In this document: in pieces, positions 34,569-46,399 of the stretch
Layout of the letters: every line of letters starts with the position of its first letter
Numbering within the stretch: the first letter of the stretch is position 1
Assembly (NCBI RefSeq): GCF_003473485.1
Contig: NC_053047.1
Span: 42,518,972 to 42,582,971, forward strand
Length of the DNA stretch: 64,000 nucleotides
Direction: 5' to 3'
From: Medicago truncatula
Lineage: Eukaryota > Streptophyta > Magnoliopsida > Fabales > Fabaceae
Notes under the pieces: generated by a model
Told to the model about the DNA's origin: nothing
What the model saw: only the letters and a program-made list of their open reading frames with translations
The model's database searches: none
Translations under genes and position numbers: made by a program

Positions 34569-35987
34569 TTAGGGTTTGTGTAAAACTCTTCCAGCCAGTA
34601 AAGCAGCTTCCATGACAATCTTGATTACTTCAATAACATCATCTGCTTGGCATGTATTTCCTTTGAATGTAGGAGCCTTCGTGTTCCTAAATTTTTCCAT
34701 GCAGTCTATGAATGTTTGGCTGCACTGCTGACTCAGGTAGTCATCTGCATAATATACCAGCATTCAATATCGATAATAGTCTTAAAAAAATAAATTAAAT
34801 GTAACTGCATATATCAATATCGTATTGGTATCCGATACCAACATGTGTCGGACACCAAATAGACGTTCAATATGAAATGTTGTGCTACATAATTAATAGT
34901 TACTAAGATCCACCAACATAACTCTAGAATATAACCTTGATAAAGTATAGCAAAAAAATTTTGCCCTGGAATTATCAAATGTAATAGTTATGGGTATTCA
35001 ATAAAATACTAGTAAATAGTATTAGTTTGGTGACACTTGCCATCACTAACAAATGAAGTAATTAGATGAAGGGTCATTGATAGTCTTTATTTATGGGTAC
35101 AAGGCCAATTAGTATACTGGTTAAAAATAATTTTATATGGTAAAAAATCATTATCAGCTACCTACCATCTTTATTTTATTTGTGTGTTTGATATCAAGTG
35201 GCATTTTTCCACTGCAATAATACTTACTGATTAAACTTCCTAATATATATGTTAATTGTTTATTTGTGAAAAAATCAGTGATGTGCTTCATACAAAGTTT
35301 GGAGTATCCGAGCTTCATAACTAATTATCAGACTACCTAAAAATTTAGGCTATCCATATAGCTTTTAGGATTGAATTAGGCACAGAAAATTCTAAGACTA
35401 ATCAATAAACTTCATAGCAGATGATATTAATGATGGACAAAAAAAACTGAAACTCAAGTCATGATATAATTAAGATATATATAAATAGAACTTACTATTT
35501 TTGACTGTGACACATTGGTCATGCTTCATACAACAAGCATCTAGACCATCACAAGGTTTTTCACCAGGGCATCCACTATACAAAAGTCCACAGTACTTTC
35601 CATATCTCAACAATGGAGGCACTGTTAAATCCAATCAGCTCAATTTCCAATAAAACAAATGCAAAAAACATATATATATATATATATATATATAAAGAAT
35701 TAAGATATGTACCTGAGCAGAAACTTGACTCACATTGTCTGCTACACTCTTTGCTCTACAAAAAAAAAATAAATAAATAAATAAATAAAAAAGAATTAAG
35801 AAAGTGCTTAATAATTAATATGTTTAGAATTGGATAGCTTAAGCATGAAGATGCATACAACTGAAACAGCTACTCCAGTGGTTTCAGCACCTATGTTAAG
35901 TGCATAAACATGATTGGTTAACAAATTGAATTCAAAAGTGAAAAATAATAGAGCAAAATACTTTATCAGAACCATGTTTATTTTCAT
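34569..35987 (-). CDS. Secreted low-molecular-weight phospholipase A2
   Basis: Four exons (35859..35987, 35713..35755, 35496..35621, 34569..34744) join in phase to 157 residues, the usual size for plant sPLA2. Residues 1-29 are a signal peptide (MKINMVLIKYFALLFF...VYA). The mature part has the calcium loop YGKYCG (64-69) and the active site DACCMKHDQC, with H91-D92 as catalytic dyad. The twelve cysteines (47, 51, 56, 68, 75, 81, 87, 88, 94, 107, 114, 131) are those of plant sPLA2. It releases lysophospholipid and free fatty acid from the sn-2 position in the secretory pathway or apoplast, calcium-dependently. The C-terminus GRVLHKP lacks an ER-retention tetrapeptide. The start MKINM was chosen as the first ATG after the TATA box; MVLIK four codons on is possible. 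Confidence 0.93.
34800..35480. other. PLA2 intron 3 with a dispersed GTGTCGG repeat
   Basis: The intron contains GTATCCGATACCAACATG and TGTCGGACACCAAATAGA near 34826-34860, the family noted in OSB intron 1. The rest is AT-rich and featureless. Confidence 0.45.
35670..35693. repeat. (TA)n microsatellite in PLA2 intron 2
   Basis: An uninterrupted run of about 12 TA units. An A-rich (AAAT)n run follows at 35770..35790 in intron 1. Confidence 0.9.
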
Positions 35988-36047
35988 GTGTGTGTGTGGA
36001 AAGACAAGAAAAACAAGAAAGTGAAGTTAATTGAAGTTTGGTTTGTG

Positions 36048-36054
36048 ATTTATA
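36048..36054 (-). promoter_or_regulatory. TATA box of the PLA2 gene
   Basis: TATAAAT on the minus strand, about 60 bp before the ATG at 35987, with a CT-rich leader between them. Confidence 0.55.
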
Positions 36055-36059
36055 GGAAG

Positions 36060-37261
36060 AAAAAGAAGAGAGATCAAATGAAAAAGATTTGATTGATTTC
36101 AGAACAAAAGTGTCTGAAAGAAAGCTTGGTTTGTGGCAGGTGTCTTGTTTGTTTTGTAGTATCTCGTGACTGTTTTGTTGTCATTGTATTATTTTTATCT
36201 TATTCTTAATGCCAAGTTATTGACTTCATTAGATGCATTATAAGTTTTATTACATTGTTTATTGTCTAATAATGTTGTGGAAAGGAGTTAAATTTTTGAA
36301 ACCAATCCATAGGAAGTTTTTATTTATTTATTTGTTTCTTTTATTAATGTATCATTATATAATCAAATGATTATGTACAAAATTTTATGTTATTGATTCA
36401 TCAAAACTGAATGATTATGTACAAAACCTCTTTTTGATGGAGGATATTTTCACTGTGTCAGTGTCTCAACTCGTGAACTAATTATGGTTGGTGTCTACTG
36501 TCTGTTTATGGCAAGTGGCTCTTAGTAACAATGATGAAATTGTATAGTATTATGTTTTCAACAATGATACATTTTTGTCAATTCACTTGGATTAGTCTGA
36601 AAATGTAGACGTGAGACTTTAGAATGTACGTCTTTCGATATCTCTAGTTTAACTCTTCTTAGTGTCAATTTTATCCGAATATGTTGACCCATTCAACATA
36701 TTATTTTATCTCTATATCTTTTTCTTTTATCACATCATCAATCTATAGCATCTATCATTTTTCCTCGTCTCAAAATATATATACTCATATACGGTTTACA
36801 TCAAAACTTTACTTATGTTTTAACCAATATTTGAGATTGTATAATTCTTCCTGACATATTTCAATTTTTAAATTTACAATTCAATAAAAAGTTGAAGAAC
36901 TCTTTGATGGAAAATATTTTTTACACACATACATCCAATTGACCACTTGAGAGAGAGAAAAATAGGGAGAATAAGAGCATCCACATCGGTGCATTGTGGT
37001 AGTGTCTTTACATTAACCAACAACACCATACAAAGGGTGTCATGGATAAGGTGTTTGCAGTCCGATTTGAATCGGTTTAAGAGTAAAAGTCATCCGATCT
37101 AAAGATCAAATTATATGCGGTTCATGTCGGTTTTGGATGATTAATTTTAATAAAACCGATCTGAAAGTTTCTAAGCACAACCACTCTTTTTCTGACATTA
37201 AATATTTGATAAAATAAAATATGATCGTTGAACGTTAAGTCCATTTCTAACTTTTATGATT

Positions 37262-37302
<41 letters not shown>

Positions 37303-37860
37303 TTAGTGGGATCCATTTTAAACAACTTTTCACTTAATATTTTATATTACTTCACATTTTTTAATTATTAAAACAATTTACTATATTTTTATCTTATAAT
37401 TGAGTGAGATCCATTTATACCATTAAATTAGATATTTTAGATGTGTATTCTCTAATGTGTTATGTATCACACATGTGATATTTTGATGATAAGACAATGA
37501 GAGAAAGATACAGAAAAATTAATTTTTTTTGAGGGAAACAGAAAAATTAAATTGTTAAATATGTGTTTGAAAAATTGGGGTATCCAAATATTATAAAGTT
37601 GTTCGTTGACACCTATAGAGAAAAGTGAGTATCGATCCTCATATGGAAAAGTTAATTCAAAATTTAAATTTATAAAAAGTTAATTAAATCCAAAGAATGA
37701 CTTAATGCGATTACTAAACTAAGTGATTATAAGTTAATCATTATTTAAGTTTTTTCTTTTTGAATAATAATCAATTTAAATTGATCATTTTTTTGAGGGA
37801 TTTTTAAGTTGACCATTATTTACCTTTTTTTCATCTTCTATTTCTCCACTAGTAATCCAT
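36060..37860. other. Intergenic, nothing recognised
   Basis: PLA2 upstream region and AT-rich spacer. A 36-base poly-T run spans 37264..37299. No open frame of interest. Confidence 0.45.
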
Positions 37861-37879
37861 TATAGGCTTGCCTCTAGGC

Positions 37880-39029
37880 ATTTGCGGAGCCAGGAAATTT
37901 ATGGAGCCCGGGCGAAAAATTAATCGTAAATTCACATGTGATATAATATATAAACAATCATAAATCGAATTTTTTTTTTCCTAAAAAAAATCGAAATAAA
38001 AGAGGTTTATCATTTTGTCAACAAAAGTACAATTTAAAATAGGGTTATTAATTGAAATTGACCACGTAATATACGTGAAGTCTGAAAATTGACCATGTAA
38101 TTAAATAACATGTATTCTGACCATGTAATTCAAGATTTTTATTATTTATAACTTGTAATATACGCGAAGTCCAAAAAAGCAATCGAGAGATTGAATTTTT
38201 TCATGATTTCCTAGAGGCGAGTTAAGAACACGACAAATTAATTATGAATTTTTAAAGTGTCAAAAGCTCAAAAAACAAAACAATGGAAATCTCGATCTAT
38301 AAATCGAATTTTGAGTTCATTATTTGCAGAGACATCTATAAAAATGCATAAAAAGGATCTGTAAAGTTTCATAGCATATCGAAGTCGTTTAAATTTATTT
38401 TGATTTTTCAACTGAAACGTGCAAAATTGAAATTTTGTTCCGCGTAAGCGTATACTCACAAGTCAAATTTAGTTCCCTAATTTTGTAGGCATGACTAGAA
38501 CATGACAAGAACCTTCACAATGAAATTTTGTAATTTTTAAACGAGATACAAATTAATTATAAATTGTTTAAGAAATTCATAATTACGAGGGAATAAAAAT
38601 TCATAATTAATTTATCCCTGGTCGAAGAAATTTAATATTGTGTAAAGTTATATTTTAACGTGAAAAAATTCAATCTGTAAGTCACATTTTTAGACTACAC
38701 GTATATTATAGGGTGGTCAAAATTAAATAAGAAGAAATTCAAGTTACAATGCTAGAATATATGTTTTGTATTTTATTAGGTTATTTTTCAAACATAAAGT
38801 ATATTACAGGGTCAATTTGAACAATTAACCCGTTAAAATAAGAGACATGAACCCGTCAATAGTGTGCTAAATAAAATTTCAAGATCTATTTGTGTGTGAC
38901 AATTTTCAGATTGCCCAAATTTTTCTTTTTGTAAATGTGTTAATGGGCTTTTGGGTTGAGTCTAATGTGCAAAAATTATCGATCGAGCCTGGGCGACCGC
39001 CTGGGGTCGCCATACGGTAGAACCGCCCA
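37880..39029. mobile_element. 1.15 kb insertion flanked by an 11 bp target duplication
   Basis: TGCCTCTAGGC occurs at 37869..37879 and again at 39030..39040, bounding 1150 bp that start ATTTGCGGAGCC and end GAACCGCCCA. A duplication of 9-11 bp fits Mutator-like elements. Terminal inverted repeats are weak at best, so the superfamily is uncertain. The ends are GC-rich (GGAGCCCGGGCGA left, GAGCCTGGGCGACC right) and the middle is AT-rich and non-coding. Confidence 0.65.
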
Positions 39030-39060
39030 TGCCTCTAGGCTCTGAGATCCTAATAGACAA

Positions 39061-39222
39061 TTACTTTTTCCACCTTATGAGTTTTTCACGTGCTCTGTTC
39101 TGATTCTAAAATACGAAATATTTGAATATGTTTTGGAAGATTTTATAGGGTGTTTATGCCATTTGAATTATATAATCTAAACTGCATAGAGTGCACGAGA
39201 AATTCAATAGGGTGGGAAAAGA
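39061..39222. mobile_element. Small Mutator-like MITE
   Basis: The left end ACTTTTTCCACCTTATGAG and right end (reverse complement CTTTTCCCACCCTATTGAA) are inverted repeats. Both resemble the end of the larger element beginning at ~39326. About 160 bp, non-coding. Confidence 0.5.
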
Positions 39223-39325
39223 AGGTGCCATCCTAAAATGTGTGCAAATGAACCTTGACCAACCCACTAATATATGAGTCGACAGATTGGGAGTTAGGCC
39301 CATAACCTTTGTTGTGATTGAATAT

Positions 39326-39970
39326 TACTTTTCCCACCCTGTTGCCTTCTCGCGTGCCCTGCAAAAGTTCCATAAATACCCCTGGTCCGGATTACGTAAT
39401 CCGAACCAGATTGTTAGTGTTTCCGGAATATATAATCCGGACAAATACGATATGAATATTTTGTGTCTTTCTTTGACGTCAAGGATCTCTGTTGACCGTT
39501 ATACGACCCCCGCATAAGCTGCAATGCAATTGCAGGGGTCGTATGAGCGGTCAACAATGATCATGACATCACTAACACTCCTAAAATCTATCTAAAAAAC
39601 TAAAAAAATTGAAGAAAATGTAAGAAAGGAGGGTGAAGAAGAATGAAGGAAAATGTTGAAGATCCAAGCCTTTTTATAGTCTAAAACAAGTCATAGGTAA
39701 TTTGGAAGTCAAGGAAAACTTGTTTTTCATTCAAAACCGTCCAAAAAAACGTATTAAAACTCCACTAAACGGCATAACCTTTGGTGAAACGTCACCGGCC
39801 AAAATGTTACTGAGGGTTTCTGGATTTTATAATCTGGAATGCATGAAGCTATTCCGGATTTTAAAGTCTGAACTGCATCAGACCCTTTTATTTGGATCGT
39901 TTTCGTTGCAAATGCATTGGAAAAAAATAGAACAAAGGTACATAACATAAATTGAAGCAACATGAGACAG

Positions 39971-40012
<42 letters not shown>

Positions 40013-41610
40013 CATAATGAAAGTTTAAATAATATATATATTATTCAAAACATAATGCAACAACTTAATTCAACAACACATAACTAACACTCAATTAAAA
40101 CAACATAAAACACGCGATTAAGTAAAACATAGCACATTATCACGGATCATTAAACTAACTTCTTCCTGCTCTGGTCCCTCCAGCAGAGCCCGGATCTCTT
40201 CGTAGTTCCTGGTCCAGTGCAAACTTTTCAGAATTTGTTCAGCATATCTAACCAACGAAGCGTCCAACTCGATCGGTCATATTGTATTGTGCTGACAAAA
40301 GACAGAGAACATGGTTCGCACTTCGTCGTCGTTCTTGAGTTTCATCCGGCTGAAGCGAAGAGATCCGGTTGTGTCGGACAACGAACATCGATATTCAACT
40401 CCGACCACCCTCCTCGTGTCTTTGTGGTTGAGTTGACGGTTGATTTGATCCAGCTCATCATTTAGCTCGGAGAGGGTGACATCGTCTCGAATCCTAAATA
40501 GATGGGGTGGTGTTCCACCGTTGTAGTAGACTTCCGCTAGCTTGGTGTTCGGATCAAAGCCAGGGAATTCCATGTTTTTTTTGGCTGATGTAGTTTAGCT
40601 TGGTGTCGGTGCAATGTGGGACACACAAAAGAATCCAATGTTGAATAAATCCGGATTCTAAAATCCGAACCAACCCTCACCATACTCAAAGTCTCAAGTT
40701 TTCCTTTGTTCACCCCAACATCGTATGTTTCCGGAATATATATTCTGGAATATATGTGTATTCCAGATTATACATTTCAGATTACACCCGAAGCTTTTTG
40801 CCGGTGGTCTTCACCATAAAGAAAACGTTTTTCAAACGTTTTGGACGGTGGTCAAGTTGAAAAACGTGTTTCTACACGTTTTTTGACCGGAATTGATGGC
40901 TTCCCCACGTTTTTTTAATCCCCCTCCGCTATAAATATGGTTCATTTCCTCAAACATTTGCACACCTTCTTCTTTCTCCTCTACAACGATGTATTTCCAT
41001 CGTTGGCCTTTCATAGAAAGAGGTCTCTTTGAAAATCTATCAGAGGTCATATGATCGGTCAATAGGGAAGGGGTCAGTCTGGGTGTGAGGTTGGTTTGCC
41101 TAGGTGTCATGTTGACCATCATGGTCTCTTGTTCCCTAGAGACCCCTGTGCCCCCTATGTCTCCCCACCAACACCAAAGCTACTGGTATGCCTATCAGAC
41201 AGCATTGGTTTCTTCTTCCCCACCATCTTCTTTCCTCCCCCCTCTTTCCTCTCCACCGGTGGCTGGAGCCACCAGTGTTGCTTATGTAGTAAGTTAAGAG
41301 TATAGATAGATTTAGCATCTTATGTAATAAGCTTAAAAAGCTTGAAAATTATTGTAATGTATTGTTCATATATTAATAAAATAAGTTGTTTTTATGTTTG
41401 TGTCTTTTTATTTCTGTTTTTTATTTTACGAATTTTGAAAATTAAAATTGCAAAAGTTCTGGTAAAACATTATTCCAGATTTTCAAACCCAGAAACATCT
41501 GCAAAATTCTAACAATGCAATCCGGAAAACGAAATCCGAACCAGGGGTAAAATTGGAAAAAAAAAAAATAGGGCGCGCGAGGAAAGTCATAGGATTGAAA
41601 AAATAATAGT
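39326..41610. mobile_element. Non-autonomous Mutator-like element with long inverted repeats
   Basis: The left end (TTACTTTTCCCACCCTGTTG, then CGCGTGCCCT, ACCCCTGGTCCGGATTACGT) and the right end read backwards (ACTATTATTTTTTCAATCC, then CGCGCGCCCT, ACCCCTGGTTCGGATTTCGT) match over ~100 bp with gaps. Between them lie a transposase N-terminal fragment, a hairpin, many CCGGATT/AATCCGG words, an (AT)n run at 39972..40010, and a possible transcription unit (TATAAATA at ~40932, AATAAA at 41375). A clear 9 bp duplication could not be assigned. Confidence 0.65.
40277..40573 (-). pseudogene. MULE transposase N-terminal fragment
   Basis: A 98-residue frame begins MEFPGFDPNTKLAEVYYNGG and continues with RIRDDVTLSELNDELDQIN, RRVVGVEYRC and DDEVRTMFSVF. 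I recognise this as the N-terminal domain that precedes the MuDR/MULE transposase in many legume proteins. The DDE catalytic domain and zinc finger are absent, so it cannot transpose anything. It lies between the inverted repeats of the surrounding element. Confidence 0.65.
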
Positions 41611-41989
41611 CATATTTTTTTTATTTTTTTACTTCATACACTTCAAATTTGACCCCTACCCCACAATTTTTGTAGAGCCAAAGTTTGTTCATGACACTAC
41701 ACTACTACGAAACCAGTTTTTATGAAGAGATCCTGAAAAATCTCCCACCTCCACTAGATTGCCGTATACACCTAATTTTTCAAATTTCTGAAATTGAGAA
41801 ACTATTCTGCCAAATATAGAAAATGACTTTGCTGGAATTCCGCAACCTCAATTTTGACCTTGCGAGAATACATTAGAATTGAATTGTCTAGAACACATAT
41901 TTTTAATCCTTATTTGCGATGTGGTGCATTTGGCATCGTCAAAATGATAAGTTTTAGGATAACATTGTTGTGTGTCCATGATCGCGACA

Positions 41990-42420
41990 AATGTTCCTTC
42001 GCAGGCCGAATAAGTTGCGGGTTTAGGATGAAACCTGAAATACAATGTGAATGCAACAATTTTTCAATGACCAAGGATGGTTTGGAGTAGGTATGGCATA
42101 TCCGTGTCAAGACTTTCTGGAACGGATATGAAAGTGAATTTATCTGTGCCAATACTTTATGGCATTCTACCGCCACAAGAAGCTGAAGCTTGGGTATTAA
42201 AAAAGCTACAATTTAGCTTGCTAAACTGAACATTACTAATGTGTATATTGAACTTGATTGTAAATCAATTGTGAATGACATATTCAGTATACTTAACTCT
42301 CAATCTTGAGTTTGATGCTATAATTTCACATTATGATAAGTTTCTTTAGGATACGCTAGTCATCAAGTTTATGATACACTCCATCTGAAATTCAATCGGT
42401 GATTATCAATGAAATATGTT
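41990..42420 (+). pseudogene. RNase H (RVT_3-like) remnant of a non-LTR retroelement
   Basis: A broken plus-strand reading gives NATIFQ, stop, PRMVWSRYGIS, then ILPPQEAEAWVLKKLQF and, after a shift, CILNLIVNQL-like sequence (ELDCKSIVNDI in the corrected frame). This is the order of the plant RNase H-like domain found at the end of LINE ORF2. Several stops and shifts are present. Confidence 0.55.
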
Positions 42421-42511
42421 GAGTTTGCTTTTGCAAAAAAAAAAAAAAAACAAATAAAAAATAGAGAATGTGTGAAATTGAAGTTGGTGTAGAATTGATA
42501 TTGATCATGAA

Positions 42512-45500
42512 TCAATGAAGCTTCCATGCTTTGCCTCCATCCATATTGAATTTTTTAAGCCTTCCAAACAACATAACAAATATGAGAATGATCTTACCCT
42601 CATCACTCCATTTTCCAACAAATCCAATCCATTTGTTTTCACAATTTGTCTCTGGATGCAACTGTAGTTCACAACTGTATCCTGTTGAAAATCCTACGTT
42701 CCCATATGCACTTTTTACCACACACATGCACCCAAAAGATACATATACAAATGATTAACTTGAGATTGAAATGAGACAACTGTATATTAGACCGTCTTGT
42801 AAAATAAAATTATTTAAACACATTTTTTTATTAAACTTCATTTTTTTTCCCAAAAACATTTTTATTTTGATAATAGCTTTCTTATAACCATGAACAATTT
42901 TTTCTTTGACACAAAAAACAATATTGCACTATATGTATAGTCATAAATAGACTATTATACTATATTGTCTATGAACAATTCTTTTATAGTCACAATCATA
43001 AATTAAAAAAAAATTAGACACATTCATATAAAAAATAATTAATTTATATTTTATTTTATGTGAGTGTATCTGAATATTTTTAATTTGAAATTGTGTTTAT
43101 AGAATAAAAGGGCCTTTTTGGCCACATCATGATATGACCAAGTAAGGTGCATTTGATAATCTCAATAAAATACAACATTATTGTGCCTACAATTTTAATT
43201 TTTTTTTTTTTTGTTAATGAATAATGGAATGAACTGAAATCTAACCTGATAACTTCAACAACAATATTCAAAACGTTGAAATTAAGAGGATCTTCCTTCA
43301 ATTTTTTCCTCTCAGTTATGCATACTAGAATGATGAATATGACTAAATAGGAGAGTTGAGAAAATATCAAATTCTCTGTAACTTTTCCTCTTCTCTTTTT
43401 CATCTTCTTACTGTTTTCTGAAATTTTCCCATCATATTTCAATGGGAGGAATGAGGTGTAAGGAGGAAGGTACCTAACCACGAGTACAAATTAAAGCAAG
43501 TAAATATCAATGGTTATTTATTTTTATTGATGAACAATCTTAGTACACTTTTATTATTCAAAATCGAAGATAAATATTGTTTAATTGATTACTTATCGAT
43601 AAAGTTTAGTTCAACAAACAATGTTGATTTATGTAAAGGAGAAAAAAAAACTGACATGTTGATATTATTATGCTAGAAACATTCAATTGATTTGATTTTA
43701 AGACCTTACAGTTGTGTGCGTGAGTTTTATTTAGAAATAATAGCAACACTTTTTTTATGATAACAATATTAGCTATGGTAGACAATATACTTTTAGGGGT
43801 CATTCAAACACGTTCCCTAAATACAAAATGAATTATATTTAAGAAATATTATATTTTTATTTTTTAAGAAACTAAATTAGTTCGTACAAATTGACATCGG
43901 GAGAATCGAATTTGAGACCTTGAGGTGGAACACACTCTGAAACCCTAAGTCAATACCAACGGGTCCAAGTGGGTTAAAACAAGTCAAAATGGAATATAGT
44001 TAAAATAGAAAATCATTGATTAGTTTTAAGTAAAAAAATTCTTAAAAAAAAAATATGTTTTTTAAAGTTTTAATATATTGAATACACAATTTTTAATAAG
44101 TATTTCCCTATTTTTTTTATATAAAATTATTTATAAGCATTTCCTTTTTTTTTTTTTTTTATTGTAATGAGAGTAAAGTTAGGTAAGAGAAGTCAAATTA
44201 TGCAATATCATCGTAATTGAAAAATTGGAAATGATTATGAGAGGACGACATATATATATCATGGGACTAAATGATCAAAAATCTAGGAACTTTTAATCCT
44301 ATGAAATAAATGAAATCGACACTATCATATTATATAACCGACTGATAGCAAGCTGAGACAATGCATTTTTCAGGAAAATAGATAAAATGAGAGAAGATAT
44401 ACCCTAAATAATGTGCACAAGGGTTTGTAAATTGTAGTGCTTCACTGTCCAAAAAGCAAAGATAAGATATTAGAATTTAGAAAGATTTCTTCTTCCGATG
44501 AATATTTTGAGGGTTGGAGTGCCATTCATAGAATTCTTCTTATTTCAAAATAAATTAACTTATAATTTATGCTAGAAAAAATAATAATTCCACCATGCAT
44601 ATACCAAGTGAAATATTTCAAGTAATAGCAATCAAATTTGTCTCAGAAAAAATGTTAATAAAGTCATGATTTTAATTTAATATTTAATTTATTTTTTTTG
44701 CTTTCGCATTGGTTTCCGACCCATCAAAGGTGGACGACTAATCTGGCTCATGCGTAGAGGTATGTGCACTGGCCAAACGTTGTTCCCCCTGAGAATCGAA
44801 CCTGGTATTCCCCAGGTACGTCCTTGGAAGGAGCTCCTTGCCATGGAGCCCAAACAAATGAGTTGCCCTATGTTTTTTTAAAGTTTGGTTGAATGTTTAT
44901 ATTAATTAATGGGTGCCCCAAGAGGACAAGTTAATGAAGATAAAACTAAACTTTTTGTATTCGGTGACGAAGTCCACCCGAGTACTAAAGGGATTCCGTA
45001 TGTATTGAAAATGATAAATTTTAAACTCTAAAAAGTTGAAATACGATTTCCAATACAAAATATTTGTGTCCTTATTTTCCTATATTAATTACAAAAAAAA
45101 AACAAGAAAGAAAGTGCAAGAAACTTACATCATTACCACAAACAATACCAAGATAGCTTGTGATAGAATTGAGATATCCACAATACTTGTTCCCGCATGT
45201 CTTGAATTCACACTTTGAAACAAAACACCAATCAATTTTTGATAAAAATTCAATCCCTTCAAACCTTTTGAATTCCAATCCATTACACAAAACAATGTGA
45301 CTTGAACCACAATCAACCCACAATTAGTAGCCACAAGAAAAATAGTGTGTTTCCTTTGTAATAAGTGTTTGTAACCAACCTTCTCTGAATGCTTCAAAAG
45401 ATATCTACACTCTCTTTTCTTGTAAAATTTCCCTAATCCACATATGCAAAGTCTCAAGCATGGAGGGTAAAATGTGTTCCCAAGAAGTAGTTGTGGAATA

Positions 45501-46270
45501 AGCATAAGAAGAAGACCTGAATTCTTTCTAAAATCAATCATGTTTTCATTTGTTGGAACAAAACCACAACTTGAAAATGATGAAACTATAGTAAAAACAG
45601 AAAATGTCAACATTTTTAGACCCTTGTTTTTTAGTAGTTGTTTTGTACTAGGAATAATTGTAAGGTAAAGAGACACCCCAATTACACCTATAACATGTAG
45701 AAATAAAATGTAACCAATAACTACATAACCTAAATATTTCATAGACAAGTACCTCAAATTTTCATTTGTTGTACTCAAAGATTCATGTTTGTGTACCTCG
45801 TTTGTGACCATTTCATCTTCAAGGTGAAATCGATCAACAATAATGAAAGGGTTTCGAGAAGCAAGACGTGCATGTGAAGACGCGATTTTATCTAAATCAA
45901 TTTTGAGCCTTGACCTAATGAAAAAAAGTCCTACCAATGATGTAAAGACTTCACCACCTATGAACATTAAGATGGTAATGATGATTAATTGAGTGTTAGA
46001 AAAAATTCCCATTTCAACCGTGACCATGCTTGAAACTGTGGTGGATGAAACGGATGTGAAGAACAAATCTAAATTTTTTTGTGTTTGACCTAAGGGTTTT
46101 AGAGCTTTGAGAAATCCAAAACCCAAAGTTGAAATGGATATGAAATATACAATTTGAACACATAGTGGGTTTGATCTTAGGAGGATGAATCGATATAAAC
46201 ATGCTGCTGAGATATATATTGATTTGCTTAGACACACAAGTTTTTGGCATGAAGTGCTTAGGATATTCAT
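42512..46270 (-). CDS. HKT1-type (class I) Na+ transporter, copy 1
   Basis: Three exons (45129..46270, 43246..43473, 42512..42710) join in phase to 522 residues with GT-AG introns. The first splice rebuilds [10 protein letters not shown] and the second [11 protein letters not shown]. It has the Trk/HKT design of four membrane-pore-membrane repeats. Pore loops: [12 protein letters not shown] with S81 at the first filter position, [25 protein letters not shown] and [14 protein letters not shown]. Ser rather than Gly at filter 1 marks class I (HKT1), usually Na+-selective and used to retrieve Na+ from xylem. In the third loop, the Glu that normally follows NSRHxG is Thr (GTSIVDIS), unlike copy 2. 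The start [10 protein letters not shown] is the first Met, with a TTTAAATA box about 70 bp upstream. Both introns are AT-rich; intron 1 carries two SINEs. Confidence 0.93.
43865..43985 (-). mobile_element. SINE-like repeat in HKT intron 1
   Basis: On the minus strand, TTGGTATTGACTTAGGG (box A-like) and AAATTCGATTCTCCC (box B-like) are spaced as in a tRNA-derived head and followed by sequence ending AGTTCGTACAAATTG... No tail or duplication could be defined. Confidence 0.4.
44695..44870 (-). mobile_element. tRNA-derived SINE in HKT intron 1
   Basis: On the minus strand: GGCTCCATGGCAAGGAGCTC, CCAGGTTCGATTCTCAGGG (box B GGTTCGATTC), CAGTGCACATACCTCTACGC, GATGGGTCGGAAACC, then an A-rich tail. 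The head-body-tail order and box B support a retroposed SINE of about 175 bp. Confidence 0.65.
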
Positions 46271-46336
46271 CTCTGCTTTTTTGTATTTAATTTAGAATTG
46301 AATCTTTCTTGCAATGAATTCCGATTCAAGAGAGGG

Positions 46337-46344
46337 TATTTAAA
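46337..46344 (-). promoter_or_regulatory. Possible TATA box of HKT copy 1
   Basis: TTTAAATA on the minus strand about 70 bp before the ATG at 46270. Weak match, supported only by position. Confidence 0.3.
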
Positions 46345-46399
46345 GTAAAGTTTTCTATGCTGCTAACGTTACCATTGATGTGCCTGATATGTATCTTTT

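Noticed and set aside
41085..41297. Pro/Ser-rich 70-codon plus frame
   Set aside because: Low-complexity composition inside a Mutator-like element. The first ATG after the TATA-like box opens a different frame that stops quickly. Kept only as a remark.
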